DNA from: an uncultured Erythrobacter sp.
GTDB taxonomy: Bacteria; Pseudomonadota; Alphaproteobacteria; Sphingomonadales; Sphingomonadaceae
Assembly: GCA_947498065.1 (NCBI GenBank)
Contig: CANMIS010000001.1
Location: 1 to 64,000 of the forward strand
Reading direction: 5' to 3'
DNA: 64,000 nucleotides
Part shown: positions 16,073 through 24,912 of the stretch, in pieces
How the letters are laid out: every line of letters begins with the position of its first letter
How positions within the stretch are numbered: position 1 is the first letter of the stretch
Translations under genes and position numbers: made by a program
Notes under the pieces: model-generated
Seen by the model: the letters and a program-made list of their open reading frames with translations, nothing else
Database searches by the model: none
What the model was told of the DNA's origin: nothing

Positions 16073-17515
16073 ATGGGCAAAGGGATCGATCAAGCGGCGC
16101 TGACACAGCGGCCATTCTTTTTTTGCGGCATCGGCGGATCTGGCATGCTGCCGCTGGCGCAAATCCTACGCGGCATGGGCTGCGAAGTGGCTGGCTCTGA
16201 CCGATCCTATGATCAGGGCCGCACGCCCGAAAAATTCGCCTGGCTTTCGGGCAATGGTTTCACCCTGCACCCTCAGGATGGCAGCGGGCTGACCTCCAGC
16301 AATCAGGTTTTGGTCGCCTCCGCCGCGGTTGAAGACACGGTGCCGGATGCGGCGCGCGCGAAAGAGCTTGGCTGTGAACGCCTGACCCGGGCCGAAGTGC
16401 TCGCGATGCTGTTCAACCAAGCGGGATATTCCGTTGCGATTGGCGGCACTTCTGGCAAGTCCACCGTCACTGGCATGATCGGCACCATCTTTGCCGCCCA
16501 GGATTACGATCCGACGATCATGAATGGCGCGGTGATGAAGAACTTTGTCGCAGCGGATAATCAGTTCGCGAGCGCCCGCGTTGGCCGCCCGGAAATCTTC
16601 GTTAGCGAAGTGGATGAAAGCGATGGCTCCATCGCGCTTTATCGTCCGACCATCGGCGTGCTTCTCAACGTCAGCCTCGATCACAAGAGCCTGGAGGAAT
16701 TGCGCGATCTGTTTGGCGATTATCTCGCATCATCAGGCTGCGGCGTGGTCAATTTCGACAATGACGAGGCGCGCATGCTCGGCCAAGCCAGCGTGGCCGA
16801 TGGCAAGGGGCAAATGATCTCCTTCGCTGTGGAACATCCACACGTTGATATCACCGTAGAGGCAGGCTCAATCGTCGAAGGGCCCTTCACGCTTCAGGCC
16901 AAGGTGATCGACAACCGCGCGAATGAAACCGCTGCGTTAACTCTGCCAATGCCGGGGTTGCACAATCTTTCCAATGCATTGGCGGCGATTTCTGCGGCGA
17001 GTGCGGCGGGTATTTCGGTTGCGGATGCGGTGGCTGCCCTCAATCAGTTTCAGGGGCTGGCGCGCCGCTTTGACGTGATTGGGACTAGCCCCGGCGGCAT
17101 CACTGTGATCGATGATTTTGGCCACAATCCGGAGAAATGCGCGGCAACTTTGCGCACTTTGAAGGGCACCCCAGGCCGCGTAATCGCCTTCTTCCAGCCC
17201 CACGGATACGGCCCGCTTCGCCAGATGGGCGATGAACTGGCTGAGACCTTCGCGCGGGAACTTGATGCGGACGACATCACCGTGATGTGCGACCCGGTCT
17301 ACTATGGCGGTACAGTCGACCGCAGCGAAGGCACAGAGCGGATCATCAAGCTGATCGAAGACGCTGGCGGATCGGCGCGGCACATTGCTGCGCGCGAAGA
17401 TTGCGGCGCGCATATCGCTGAGATCGCTCAGCCGGGCGATCGGATCGTAATCATGGGCGCCCGCGATGACACGCTCACAGGCTTTGCCAAGACCTTGTTT
17501 AAAGGGCTTAAATGA
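16073..17515 (+). CDS. MurC-like Mur ligase (possible recycling ligase)
   Basis: The protein has about 480 residues. The ATG at 16073 gives MGKGIDQAALTQ; a GTG nine bases earlier is an alternative, and neither has a strong ribosome-binding site. Mur-ligase features are an N-terminal Rossmann motif (CGIGGSGMLPLAQIL), a P-loop GGTSGKST (residues about 124-131), VSEVDESDGS, NVSLDHKSLEEL and a C-terminal HNPEK/PHGYGP region. The DESDGS motif is MurC-type rather than the pattern of Mpl. The neighbouring LD-carboxypeptidase suggests tripeptide recycling, the role Mpl has elsewhere. It could also be a second MurC-like paralogue of other specificity. Confidence 0.8.
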   Translation: MGKGIDQAALTQRPFFFCGIGGSGMLPLAQILRGMGCEVAGSDRSYDQGRTPEKFAWLSGNGFTLHPQDGSGLTSSNQVLVASAAVEDTVPDAARAKELGCERLTRAEVLAMLFNQAGYSVAIGGTSGKSTVTGMIGTIFAAQDYDPTIMNGAVMKNFVAADNQFASARVGRPEIFVSEVDESDGSIALYRPTIGVLLNVSLDHKSLEELRDLFGDYLASSGCGVVNFDNDEARMLGQASVADGKGQMISFAVEHPHVDITVEAGSIVEGPFTLQAKVIDNRANETAALTLPMPGLHNLSNALAAISAASAAGISVADAVAALNQFQGLARRFDVIGTSPGGITVIDDFGHNPEKCAATLRTLKGTPGRVIAFFQPHGYGPLRQMGDELAETFARELDADDITVMCDPVYYGGTVDRSEGTERIIKLIEDAGGSARHIAAREDCGAHIAEIAQPGDRIVIMGARDDTLTGFAKTLFKGLK

Positions 17516-17793
17516 CGGTCTACTCGCTCGCGGTGCGCCACGCCCGATTGATGGGTGCAGCCATGCTGGCAGCTTTCCTGTTCGTGATCACTATCGACCG
17601 AATGATCGGCCATACCAGTTGGGCCTTTGCCGCGGCGATCATCATGCTGGTGTTGGTCAATGCGCGCATGCGCCTGTTCAATTGCCCCAAATGCGGCAAG
17701 AACCTGTTCTTTCGCGGGATTTTCGCAGTGCCTTGGCCAAACCGCACCTGCACGAAATGCGGGCTGGAATTGGACAAGAAGGACGCGGAATAA
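17512..17793 (+). CDS. Small membrane protein with zinc-ribbon
   Basis: The protein has 93 residues. Two hydrophobic helices (about 14-28 and 35-50) are followed by a zinc-ribbon-like tail: CPKCGK near residue 58 and CTKCG near 80. Its ATG overlaps the ligase stop as ATGA, so it is made with the Mur ligase. No family is recognised. The tail probably faces the cytoplasm, by the positive-inside rule. Confidence 0.72.
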   Translation: MTVYSLAVRHARLMGAAMLAAFLFVITIDRMIGHTSWAFAAAIIMLVLVNARMRLFNCPKCGKNLFFRGIFAVPWPNRTCTKCGLELDKKDAE

Positions 17794-17802
17794 ATCACTG
17801 GC

Positions 17803-18459
17803 CTAAGTGCTTTTTAGGGCTTTTCGCCCCTCTTCCTCTCGCTCAACCGCGCGTTTGTAAGCAGGGCGAGCGACTAGACGGTCTCGGTAAGCCTTCAAGC
17901 TCTCGGGAATACCGTCATCGAGCCCAACTTTCTCGGCCAAAATCAGTGCATATCCAACGCATATATCCGCGACGGTAAAGCGGTCTGCACATAGGAACTC
18001 CCGACCCTGAAGCCGCTCCTCAACCTTCACCAACCGTTTATGGAACCACTTGGCATAGGCCTCCCCCGCCTCGGATAGGCCCTTCTCCTTTTCGAAGATG
18101 GCAAATCGCATGTAGACGGTTTGGGGAAAGGTGATCGTCGCATCGGCGTGATAGGTGAAATCGCAATATTCCGCATAGTCCGTCTCACCCGGGGCGATCG
18201 CCAGCTCTGTCATGCCGTTGCGGGTCGCAAGAAAATGCGCAATCGCGCAGCTTTCCGTCATCCGTGCGCCGCCATCCGCCAGCATTGGAACTGTGCCCAG
18301 CGGATTGATCTCCAGATATTCAGGCGCGAGATAGCGCGGCGGGAACGGCAGTATGCGCAGGTCAATGTCCGCGCCCGCCTCCTCCGCCGCCCAAGTCGCA
18401 CGTAACCCGCGCGAGCCAGCGCAAGTGTACAGGACGGAAGGAGCGCTAGTTCGGGTCAA
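17803..18459 (-). CDS. Glutathione S-transferase family protein
   Basis: The protein has 218 residues starting at a TTG that overlaps the DUF808 stop as TTGA; GAAGG lies about 8 bases upstream. The N-terminal GST domain has NPLGTVPMLADGG and ESCAIAHFLA. The C-terminal domain has FLCADRFTVADICVGYAL, the usual N-capping and DIC/D motif. It probably acts on electrophiles in the cytosol. It is convergent with the zinc-ribbon gene, only 9 bases away, and shares a transcript with DUF808. Confidence 0.85.
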   Translation of the reverse strand: MTRTSAPSVLYTCAGSRGLRATWAAEEAGADIDLRILPFPPRYLAPEYLEINPLGTVPMLADGGARMTESCAIAHFLATRNGMTELAIAPGETDYAEYCDFTYHADATITFPQTVYMRFAIFEKEKGLSEAGEAYAKWFHKRLVKVEERLQGREFLCADRFTVADICVGYALILAEKVGLDDGIPESLKAYRDRLVARPAYKRAVEREEEGRKALKST

Positions 18460-19397
18460 TGCGCGCCTTCATAGCCGATCACTTTGTGCAGCACGAAGGC
18501 GATAACCGCGCCTAGCGCGAGGCCGAGCACCGCCGAAATGCCTGCATAGGTGAACCAGCCAAGGATACCGCCCATCGAGCCAGCTCCGCCGCTCACAGCC
18601 GCCTCTGCGCCATGTGCGATCTCATAAAACAAGTGGAAACCGACCTCGTGCGTGCCGTGGATGATAATGCCGCCGCCGACCCACAACATCGCAATCGTGC
18701 CGATAAATGACAGCGCGATCAGCAGCTTGGGAACCGAATTGACTAACAAATGACCGATTTTCTGCGCTGCCGTACTGTCTTTCTTTGTTAGATGAAGCCC
18801 CACATCATCCATCTTCACGATCAGCGCCACGGCGCCGTAAACCGCAACGGTCACCGCTATCGCAACGATGCCTAGCGCGATCGCGCGCTCCCACCATACA
18901 TCAAGATCAAGCTCGTTGAGGGTGATCGCCATGATCTCCGCTGACAGGATTAGGTCAGTCCGAATGGCGCCCGCCACCCGCTGATTTTCGAAGGCGACGG
19001 GATCGGTTATCTCATCATCGACGGTCTTGCCGTGCTTCGCCCCGCCAAGCTTTTCCATAACCTTCTCAGCGCCTTCGTAACACAGGAACGCGCCGCCAAG
19101 CATCAGTATCCAAATGATCAGCGAGGGCAGGAATTCCGACAGCAATATCGCCCCGGGCAGCAATATGATCAGCTTGTTGAACAGGCTGCCCTTGGTTATC
19201 TTCCAGATGATCGGCAGCTCGCGCGCAGGCGATAGCCCGGTCACATAGCTGGGCGTAACCGCAGCATCGTCGATCACAACGCCTGCGGTCTTCGAACCGG
19301 CCCGCCCTGCCGCCGCCGCAATATCGTCAATCGAAGCCGCCGCAGTGCGCGCGATGATCGACACGTCATCCAAAAGTGCAACCAATCCTGATGGCAT
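18456..19397 (-). CDS. DUF808 family inner-membrane protein
   Basis: The protein has 313 residues. It begins MPSGLVALLDDVSIIARTAAASIDDIAAAAG, given here in two parts as the DUF808 (YedI-type) N-terminus. KTAGVVIDDAAVTPSYV follows, and then five or six hydrophobic helices, including the pair LFNKLIILLPGAILLSEFLP and LIIWILMLGGAFLCYEGAEK. Function of the family is not established. It is followed by a coupled GST. Confidence 0.88.
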   Translation of the reverse strand: MPSGLVALLDDVSIIARTAAASIDDIAAAAGRAGSKTAGVVIDDAAVTPSYVTGLSPARELPIIWKITKGSLFNKLIILLPGAILLSEFLPSLIIWILMLGGAFLCYEGAEKVMEKLGGAKHGKTVDDEITDPVAFENQRVAGAIRTDLILSAEIMAITLNELDLDVWWERAIALGIVAIAVTVAVYGAVALIVKMDDVGLHLTKKDSTAAQKIGHLLVNSVPKLLIALSFIGTIAMLWVGGGIIIHGTHEVGFHLFYEIAHGAEAAVSGGAGSMGGILGWFTYAGISAVLGLALGAVIAFVLHKVIGYEGAH

Positions 19398-19476
19398 GTC
19401 GCTATCCTACCCTGTTCTATTCTTATACGTTTCTAATGACACCGCTGCCGGATCCCCCGGCATTGGCGCGCTTCAA

Positions 19477-19830
19477 TTATTCGCTGATCGGGCCAAACGT
19501 CTTCACTGGGTTGGCCGCCATCGGGTCATCTACGACTGTGTAGACATGCGTTGCGCCGCCCTCGTCCACTTCCGCATATGTCGCGATCAATTTGTTGTCT
19601 GGGCCGTATTCACAAAGCAGGCCAATATCGTCGAAGATACGGATGTTGATCGTCGAGGCGAACCTGCCATCGGCTCCCGGCTCTCCATCAAGAGCCGCCC
19701 GACTTGGCGGACCATCGCAGGCGCGCTCGCTCGGTGCATCAGCAGCGATGTAATAGGAGCTTTCCGTGGTGGCCAAGGCACCGCAGGCGCTGAGCGTAAG
19801 CAAAGCGGCAAGCGCAGTGAACTTCTTCAT
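19477..19830 (-). CDS. Putative lipoprotein
   Basis: The protein has 117 residues. The signal peptide MKKFTALAALLTLSAC ends in a lipobox (LSAC), so the mature protein should be lipidated at Cys16. The remainder is acidic and soluble, with four or five short beta-type segments and no motif that I recognise. It stands alone between DUF808 and the divergent rpsF operon. Confidence 0.7.
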   Translation of the reverse strand: MKKFTALAALLTLSACGALATTESSYYIAADAPSERACDGPPSRAALDGEPGADGRFASTINIRIFDDIGLLCEYGPDNKLIATYAEVDEGGATHVYTVVDDPMAANPVKTFGPISE

Positions 19831-19933
19831 TGATTGACCCTCCCACGATAAAAATCATGTACCCCCATCAATTATAGCCCCCACGCATCAGGTCAACCGC
19901 GCCGCCACGCTCTGCAAACAGTCGCATTCGCGC

Positions 19934-19961
19934 TTGCTTTTGGCGGCAAAGGCGGTATGTG
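19934..19961 (+). promoter_or_regulatory. Candidate promoter of rpsF-rpsR-rplI
   Basis: TTGCTT at 19934-19939 and TATGTG at 19956-19961 are separated by 16 bases and lie about 100 bases before rpsF. The match to the sigma-70 consensus is partial. No other gene lies between it and rpsF. Confidence 0.28.
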
Positions 19962-20062
19962 CGCCCATCGCCTGAATTAGGGCGTATGAAGAAAGCCGGA
20001 GGGGCACTCGCGGATCCGCTGCGAAATGGCCAACGATCGGTAGCAATATGAAAGGATGCGAG

Positions 20063-20428
20063 ATGGCTCATTACGAGCATATCTTTCTCGCGCGTCAAGA
20101 CCTGAGCCAAGCTCAGGTAGACACGCTGGCGGCAACCGCCACAGAAATCGTAGAAGCGAACAACGGCAAGGTTACCAAGACTGAAACTTGGGGCCTCAAA
20201 TCGCTCGCCTACAAAATTGACCGCAACCGCAAGGCACACTTTGTGCTGCTCAACATCGATGCCCCTGGCACCGTGGTTGAAGAGCTGGAGCGTCAGACCC
20301 GTATCAACGAAGACGTCATTCGCTACATGACTATCCGTGTCGAAGAGCACGAGGAAGGTCCAAGCGTAATGATGCGTAAGAACGAGCGCGACCGTAAGCG
20401 CCGCTCTGACAGAGAGGAGCGCGACTAA
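20063..20428 (+). CDS. rpsF: 30S ribosomal protein S6
   Basis: The protein has 121 residues from [15 protein letters not shown]; an ATG 15 bases earlier is inside its AAAGGA ribosome-binding site and is not the start. The S6 fold segments [20 protein letters not shown] and VLLNIDAP are present, followed by a basic/acidic C-terminal tail ([16 protein letters not shown]). S6 binds the 16S central domain with S18. First gene of rpsF-rpsR-rplI; its TAA shares a base with the rpsR ATG. Confidence 0.97.
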   Translation: MAHYEHIFLARQDLSQAQVDTLAATATEIVEANNGKVTKTETWGLKSLAYKIDRNRKAHFVLLNIDAPGTVVEELERQTRINEDVIRYMTIRVEEHEEGPSVMMRKNERDRKRRSDREERD

Positions 20429-20652
20429 TGGCACGTCCTTTTTTCCGCCGCCGCAAATCTTGCCCGTTCTCGGGTAATGACGCACCCAAGATCGACTACA
20501 AAGACGTTCGCCTGCTGCAAGGCTTCATGTCTGAGCGTGGTAAGATCGTTCCATCGCGCATCACTGCCGTTTCTGCTAAGAAGCAACGTGAACTCGCCAA
20601 AGCCATTAAGCGCGCACGCCACATCGGCCTGCTGCCTTACATCGTAAAGTAA
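20428..20652 (+). CDS. rpsR: 30S ribosomal protein S18
   Basis: The protein has 74 residues. [46 protein letters not shown] and [11 protein letters not shown] are the S18 signature. It binds 16S rRNA as a pair with S6. It overlaps rpsF by one base (TAATG) and precedes rplI by 13 bases. Confidence 0.98.
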   Translation: MARPFFRRRKSCPFSGNDAPKIDYKDVRLLQGFMSERGKIVPSRITAVSAKKQRELAKAIKRARHIGLLPYIVK

Positions 20653-20665
20653 GAGGAGAGACGAC

Positions 20666-21322
20666 ATGGATATCATTCTCCTCGAACGGATCGAGAAACT
20701 CGGCACCATTGGTGACGTCGTCACTGTAAAAGACGGCTATGCCCGCAACTTCCTGCTCCCGCAGAAGAAGGCACTGCGCGCTAACGATGCCAACAAGAAG
20801 GTGTTTGAAGCCAACCGCGAGCGTCTCGAAAAAGAGAACGCAGAACGTCGCGGTGAAGCTGAGAAGGTCGGCAGCAAGGTCGACGGTGCAGAAGTTGTGC
20901 TTATCCGCGCAGCCTCCAACACCGGCCAGCTGTACGGTTCTGTCAACGTCCGCGACATGATCGCTGGCCTGACCGAGCAAGGCCACGATGTGAACAAGAA
21001 GCAGGTTATCATGGGCAGCCCGATCAAAACGATCGGTATGCACGATGTGACTGTCGCTCTGCACCCAGAGGTTCACGTCATCGTCAAAGCAAACGTTGCG
21101 CGTAGTGACGACGAAGCCGAGCTGCAAAGCCAAGGCGTCGACGTTCTGGCTCAGCTGTTTGAAGACGAGCAGAAGGAAATCGAGGAAGCGGCGGGCGAAA
21201 ATCGCATCGACCCTACCCTTGAGCCAGGCGAAATTCCCGCCGAACTGCTCGAAGACGGTGCTGCTCCTGCAGAAGACGCGGCTGAAGAAGCCGCTGCCGA
21301 AGAGGAAGCTGCAAGCGAATAA
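20666..21322 (+). CDS. rplI: 50S ribosomal protein L9 with acidic tail
   Basis: The protein has 218 residues against about 150 for E. coli L9. The N-terminal domain starts [19 protein letters not shown] and carries [13 protein letters not shown]; the long linker helix and C-terminal rRNA-binding domain ([26 protein letters not shown]) follow. From about residue 170 an extra acidic, Ala/Glu-rich tail is added. L9 binds 23S rRNA domain V and influences frame maintenance. It ends the operon, before a strong terminator. Confidence 0.97.
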   Translation: MDIILLERIEKLGTIGDVVTVKDGYARNFLLPQKKALRANDANKKVFEANRERLEKENAERRGEAEKVGSKVDGAEVVLIRAASNTGQLYGSVNVRDMIAGLTEQGHDVNKKQVIMGSPIKTIGMHDVTVALHPEVHVIVKANVARSDDEAELQSQGVDVLAQLFEDEQKEIEEAAGENRIDPTLEPGEIPAELLEDGAAPAEDAAEEAAAEEEAASE

Positions 21323-21350
21323 GCTTGGCACTTCTTTTACGCCAATCAAT

Positions 21351-21386
21351 GAAGGGCGCGAGGTCAAACCGACTTCGCGCCCTTTC
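21351..21386 (+). terminator. Rho-independent terminator of rpsF-rpsR-rplI
   Basis: AAGGGCGCGA (21352-21361) pairs with TCGCGCCCTT (21375-21384), a perfect 10-bp GC-rich stem followed by TTTCTGT. It lies 29 bases after the rplI stop. Confidence 0.8.
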
Positions 21387-21470
21387 TGTAAAAGCCAGAG
21401 TTTTGAGAGAAATGCTCTTTAAGCCTGAGCTGTCTTTGAATTTTCCTATTTTGGACACTAACACCAGCAC

Positions 21471-22907
21471 ATGAAATCAATCGAAAACACCATCGCGCAG
21501 CTCAAGAGCATTTACGACGAAGCGGTCTCGACCCTTCGTGAGGATGTCATGGCTTATGGGACCAAGGGCACCATCCCGCCTGCTAGCCGCCGCGAAGATG
21601 GAAGTTATGCCTATCCAGAGCTCACCGTGCATTACTCCGGTATTGGCGAACCGCTCGACCGCAGCCGAGCGTTTGGCCGGTTGGAGCAATCCGGCACTTA
21701 TCAAACGACCATTACCCGGCCTGACCTGTTCGCTGGCTATCTTGCTGAGCAGCTGAGCCTCATCGCAGGCGAATATGAGATCGAGGTCGAGGTCAGCCGG
21801 TCTCGTCAGGAAATCCCCTTTCCCTATGTTCTGGATGGTGGTGCGGGTGCAGCCATGGTCGGCATCGCGCCTCAGGATATTGCCAAGCATTTTCCATCCA
21901 CCGACCTTGCTTTGATTGGCGATGAGCTGGCCGATGGGATTGAATTTGATGAAGCCGAGTCCATGCCTCTGTCACTGTTCGACGGCCTACGCACAGATTA
22001 TTCGCTGGCTCGCCTCGCTCACTACACCGGGACAAGGGTTGAGGATTTTCAGGACTTTATCCTGTTCACCAACTACCACCGCTATGTCGATGAGTTCGTG
22101 AACTGGGGCGCTCAACAGATCTGTGAGGGTGGATACACTGCCCTCACTGGCGCTGGTGGTCTCAACATTCACGAATGCACCGACAATGCGCAGGAACAGC
22201 TCAACGACACCGCATGGCGGCGGCACCAAATGCCCGCCTACCACCTGATCCGAGAGGATGGGCGCGGGATTACATTGGTGAACATCGGCGTTGGCCCATC
22301 CAATGCGAAGACGATTTGCGATCACCTCGCCGTGCTGCGCCCGCATGCGTGGATGATGATCGGCCACTGCGGCGGCGTGCGTTCTAGCCAGAAGATCGGC
22401 GATTTTGTGCTCGCACACGCCTATTTGCGCGATGACCATGTGCTCGACGGGGTCCTGCCCCCAGAAATTCCGATTCCTCCGATTGCTGAGGTTCAGCAGG
22501 CGCTTGCCGGCGCAACCGAAGAAGTGGCCGGCGCGCAGGGTGCGAATCTAAAACAGCGCATGCGCACTGGTACGGTCGTGACCACGGACGACCGCAATTG
22601 GGAGCTGCTGTACTCCACCTCGGCCAAGCGCTTCTCTCAAAGCCGCGCCATCGCTGTCGAAATGGAAAGCGCCACGATCGCCGCCCAAGGTTACCGCTTC
22701 CGCGTGCCCTATGGCACTTTGCTGTGTGTGTCTGACAAGCCGCTGCACGGCGAAATCAAACTGCCCGGCCAGGCAAACCAGTTCTATGAAGAAGCAATCG
22801 CGGCCCACCTTCAGATCGGGCTCGAGGCGTGCAAGCGCCTGCGCGACGAAGGCGACCGCCTGCACAGCCGCAAGCTGCGCGCGTTTAACGAGCCGCCGTT
22901 TAGGTAA
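21471..22907 (+). CDS. amn: AMP nucleosidase
   Basis: The protein has 478 residues, close to E. coli Amn (484). An N-terminal regulatory domain (YPELTVHYSGIGEPLDRSRAFGRLE split here around GEP) precedes a C-terminal nucleoside-phosphorylase-like domain with GVGPSNAKTICDHLAVLRP, MIGHCGGVR, AVEMESATIAAQGYRFRVPYG and LCVSDKPLHGE. It splits AMP into adenine and ribose 5-phosphate, draining the AMP pool. It is monocistronic as far as can be seen. Confidence 0.96.
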   Translation: MKSIENTIAQLKSIYDEAVSTLREDVMAYGTKGTIPPASRREDGSYAYPELTVHYSGIGEPLDRSRAFGRLEQSGTYQTTITRPDLFAGYLAEQLSLIAGEYEIEVEVSRSRQEIPFPYVLDGGAGAAMVGIAPQDIAKHFPSTDLALIGDELADGIEFDEAESMPLSLFDGLRTDYSLARLAHYTGTRVEDFQDFILFTNYHRYVDEFVNWGAQQICEGGYTALTGAGGLNIHECTDNAQEQLNDTAWRRHQMPAYHLIREDGRGITLVNIGVGPSNAKTICDHLAVLRPHAWMMIGHCGGVRSSQKIGDFVLAHAYLRDDHVLDGVLPPEIPIPPIAEVQQALAGATEEVAGAQGANLKQRMRTGTVVTTDDRNWELLYSTSAKRFSQSRAIAVEMESATIAAQGYRFRVPYGTLLCVSDKPLHGEIKLPGQANQFYEEAIAAHLQIGLEACKRLRDEGDRLHSRKLRAFNEPPFR

Positions 22908-22999
22908 TTGCTGCGAGGCCCACTCCGCCGTGTGTTGGCAATATGACTTTCAGCGCGGAGTAAACCCGGTCTTAACCATTATCCGTCAATGACGACGCC

Positions 23000-23335
23000 A
23001 TGTCGGTCGCCGAACAAAAGACACCTAACCGCACGCCGAAAGAGCGAACACCACTGGCCCTAATTCAACTCACAATTGTGGGGTTGTTGGTCGGCGGCCT
23101 GTTCCTGGCTCCGCGTTCTGGCGAACAAGTCACGCTTTACCCAATCGGCAAGAGCGCGGCGCAGACCATGCCTCAAATTCTTTCACAGCCCGGACTTCAA
23201 ATTGTTGGCCGCGGCACTGTTCCGGGTTCTTACGTAGTCACCGGGCAGCGCCCCGGTTTCTCGGACCTGTTACTCGACCACAATATCCTTGTTTTGGCAG
23301 CCTCTCGCGCAGGCTGCGTCAGTGAGCCTGTCTAA
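23000..23335 (+). CDS. Small single-span membrane protein, unknown
   Basis: The protein has 111 residues with one predicted membrane helix (about 20-40, LALIQLTIVGLLVGGLFLAP). A soluble, probably periplasmic part contains YPIGKSAAQTMPQIL and GTVPGSYVVTG and ends in a Cys-containing stretch. Its TAA shares a base with the ATG of the chemoreceptor-like gene (TAATG), so the two are coupled. No family is recognised; a role beside the receptor is inferred from coupling alone. Confidence 0.7.
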   Translation: MSVAEQKTPNRTPKERTPLALIQLTIVGLLVGGLFLAPRSGEQVTLYPIGKSAAQTMPQILSQPGLQIVGRGTVPGSYVVTGQRPGFSDLLLDHNILVLAASRAGCVSEPV

Positions 23336-24837
23336 TGCTAAACGAGATCGATACCCTTCGCCGAACAGGCGTAAAATTGCTGACCATTGCCGGATGGTGC
23401 ATCACGGCTGCCATTGCCATCGCCAGCCTAGAGTTTGGCTCCAACGCTAGCGTGGCCGCCCTCGTCAGTGCGGCTCTCAACGTACTTCCAACACTCTGCA
23501 TGCGCGCCCAGCGAAGCGATGAACAGGCGCGCCTTGTCGTCGCCCTCATGGTCGCGATGCAGCCAGCTCTCATGCTCTACGCGGTCCAAGGCTGGGTCTG
23601 GCAAGTCGACATGCACATGTACTTCTTTGTCGCACTCGCCACGCTCACAATCCTGTGCGACGTGCGCGCCATCATCTTCGCAAGCGCGCTGGTTGCCGTG
23701 CATCACTTGGTGCTCGCTTTCGCAGCGCCTGCCTGGGTTTTCTCTGGCGGCGGCGGTATCGGCCGCGTGATGATCCACGCGGTCGCGGTCGCTTTGCAGG
23801 CCAGCATCATGTGCTACATCTCCAGTCAGCTCACGAATATGATCGGATCCTTGGGCCGTGCACGCGATGAAAGCGCCAGCCTCGCGGAGGCCAGCAGCCG
23901 CCTTGCCAAAGAGGCGCAAGACGCGCTTCACGTGGCCGAGCGCGAACGCGAAGATCGCCTGAAATCCGAAGCAGAACAGGCTGAGCGACGCAAAGCCGAC
24001 TTTGAGCGTATCTCGGTTGAGTTTGAACGTTCGGTCCGAGGCGTGACAGCTGCCGTGGCTGAAACCGCATCACTGCTCGAAAAATCGACCAAAACCATCG
24101 ATGAAGTTGCGCACGAAACAGGGGACCAAGCCAGCGATGTGGCCGATTCTGCAGTGCAAGCGTCCGAGGCGGCCAAAGCTGTCGCGAATGGCGTCGCGCA
24201 ATTGTCGCAATCCATCGCCAGCATTGCGGTGAACGTAAGCCAGCAAAACGAACTGACCACCCACGCCACCACGCGCAGCTCCACCGGTAGCAGCGTTATG
24301 GATAGCCTCACCGAACGTTCCGACAATATCGGCGAAGCAACCCGCGCGATCGTGGGCATTGCAGACCGCACCACCCTCCTCTCGCTCAACGCTTCTATCG
24401 AGGCCGCAACCGCAGGGGAAGCAGGCCGCGGGTTCACCATCGTTGCCAACGAAGTGAAGGAGCTTGCCCAGCAAGCCACAGAGGCAGCAGGCAGAATTGA
24501 TTCGCTGCTCAGCGGCGTGCGTGATGGCACCCTTGAGGCCGAGCAAAACTTTAGCGAGATTGATCGCGCAATCAGCGAGCTAAGCCAAGCCGCCACAGCG
24601 ATCCGCAGCGATGTCGAGACCCAGCGTCAGTCCGCTGGCGACATCGAAGACCACGCTCAGCGCGCCGCCAGCAAGGTCGACGATATGGCTAAACGCAGCA
24701 AGTCTTTGGCCGACAAAGCAGAGAACACGAAACATTTGGCTGGGGAGCTGGATGACGCGGCGGCAATGCTGATCGAGAACGTGCGAACCCTCGAGCGGTC
24801 CACCGATCAATTCATGAACAACCTGCGCGCTGCGTAG
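23335..24837 (+). CDS. Methyl-accepting chemotaxis-like protein, six-TM sensor
   Basis: The protein has 500 residues. Six hydrophobic helices between residues about 14 and 165 replace the usual two-TM periplasmic sensor; no HAMP domain is obvious. A charged coiled coil (about 175-225) leads into a receptor signalling domain whose hairpin tip reads RTTLLSLNASIEAATAGEAG, close to the consensus tip. There is no C-terminal pentapeptide tether for CheR/CheB. It probably reports a membrane or intracellular signal to CheA/CheW located elsewhere. No che gene is in the window. It is coupled to a small membrane protein upstream. Confidence 0.88.
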   Translation: MLNEIDTLRRTGVKLLTIAGWCITAAIAIASLEFGSNASVAALVSAALNVLPTLCMRAQRSDEQARLVVALMVAMQPALMLYAVQGWVWQVDMHMYFFVALATLTILCDVRAIIFASALVAVHHLVLAFAAPAWVFSGGGGIGRVMIHAVAVALQASIMCYISSQLTNMIGSLGRARDESASLAEASSRLAKEAQDALHVAEREREDRLKSEAEQAERRKADFERISVEFERSVRGVTAAVAETASLLEKSTKTIDEVAHETGDQASDVADSAVQASEAAKAVANGVAQLSQSIASIAVNVSQQNELTTHATTRSSTGSSVMDSLTERSDNIGEATRAIVGIADRTTLLSLNASIEAATAGEAGRGFTIVANEVKELAQQATEAAGRIDSLLSGVRDGTLEAEQNFSEIDRAISELSQAATAIRSDVETQRQSAGDIEDHAQRAASKVDDMAKRSKSLADKAENTKHLAGELDDAAAMLIENVRTLERSTDQFMNNLRAA

Positions 24838-24912
24838 GAGTGGTTTCGCTTGGCATAGAGCTCGTGTTGGCGACCTGACTGCAAACCAATTGCTGGGAAG
24901 GCGGGACCACAA

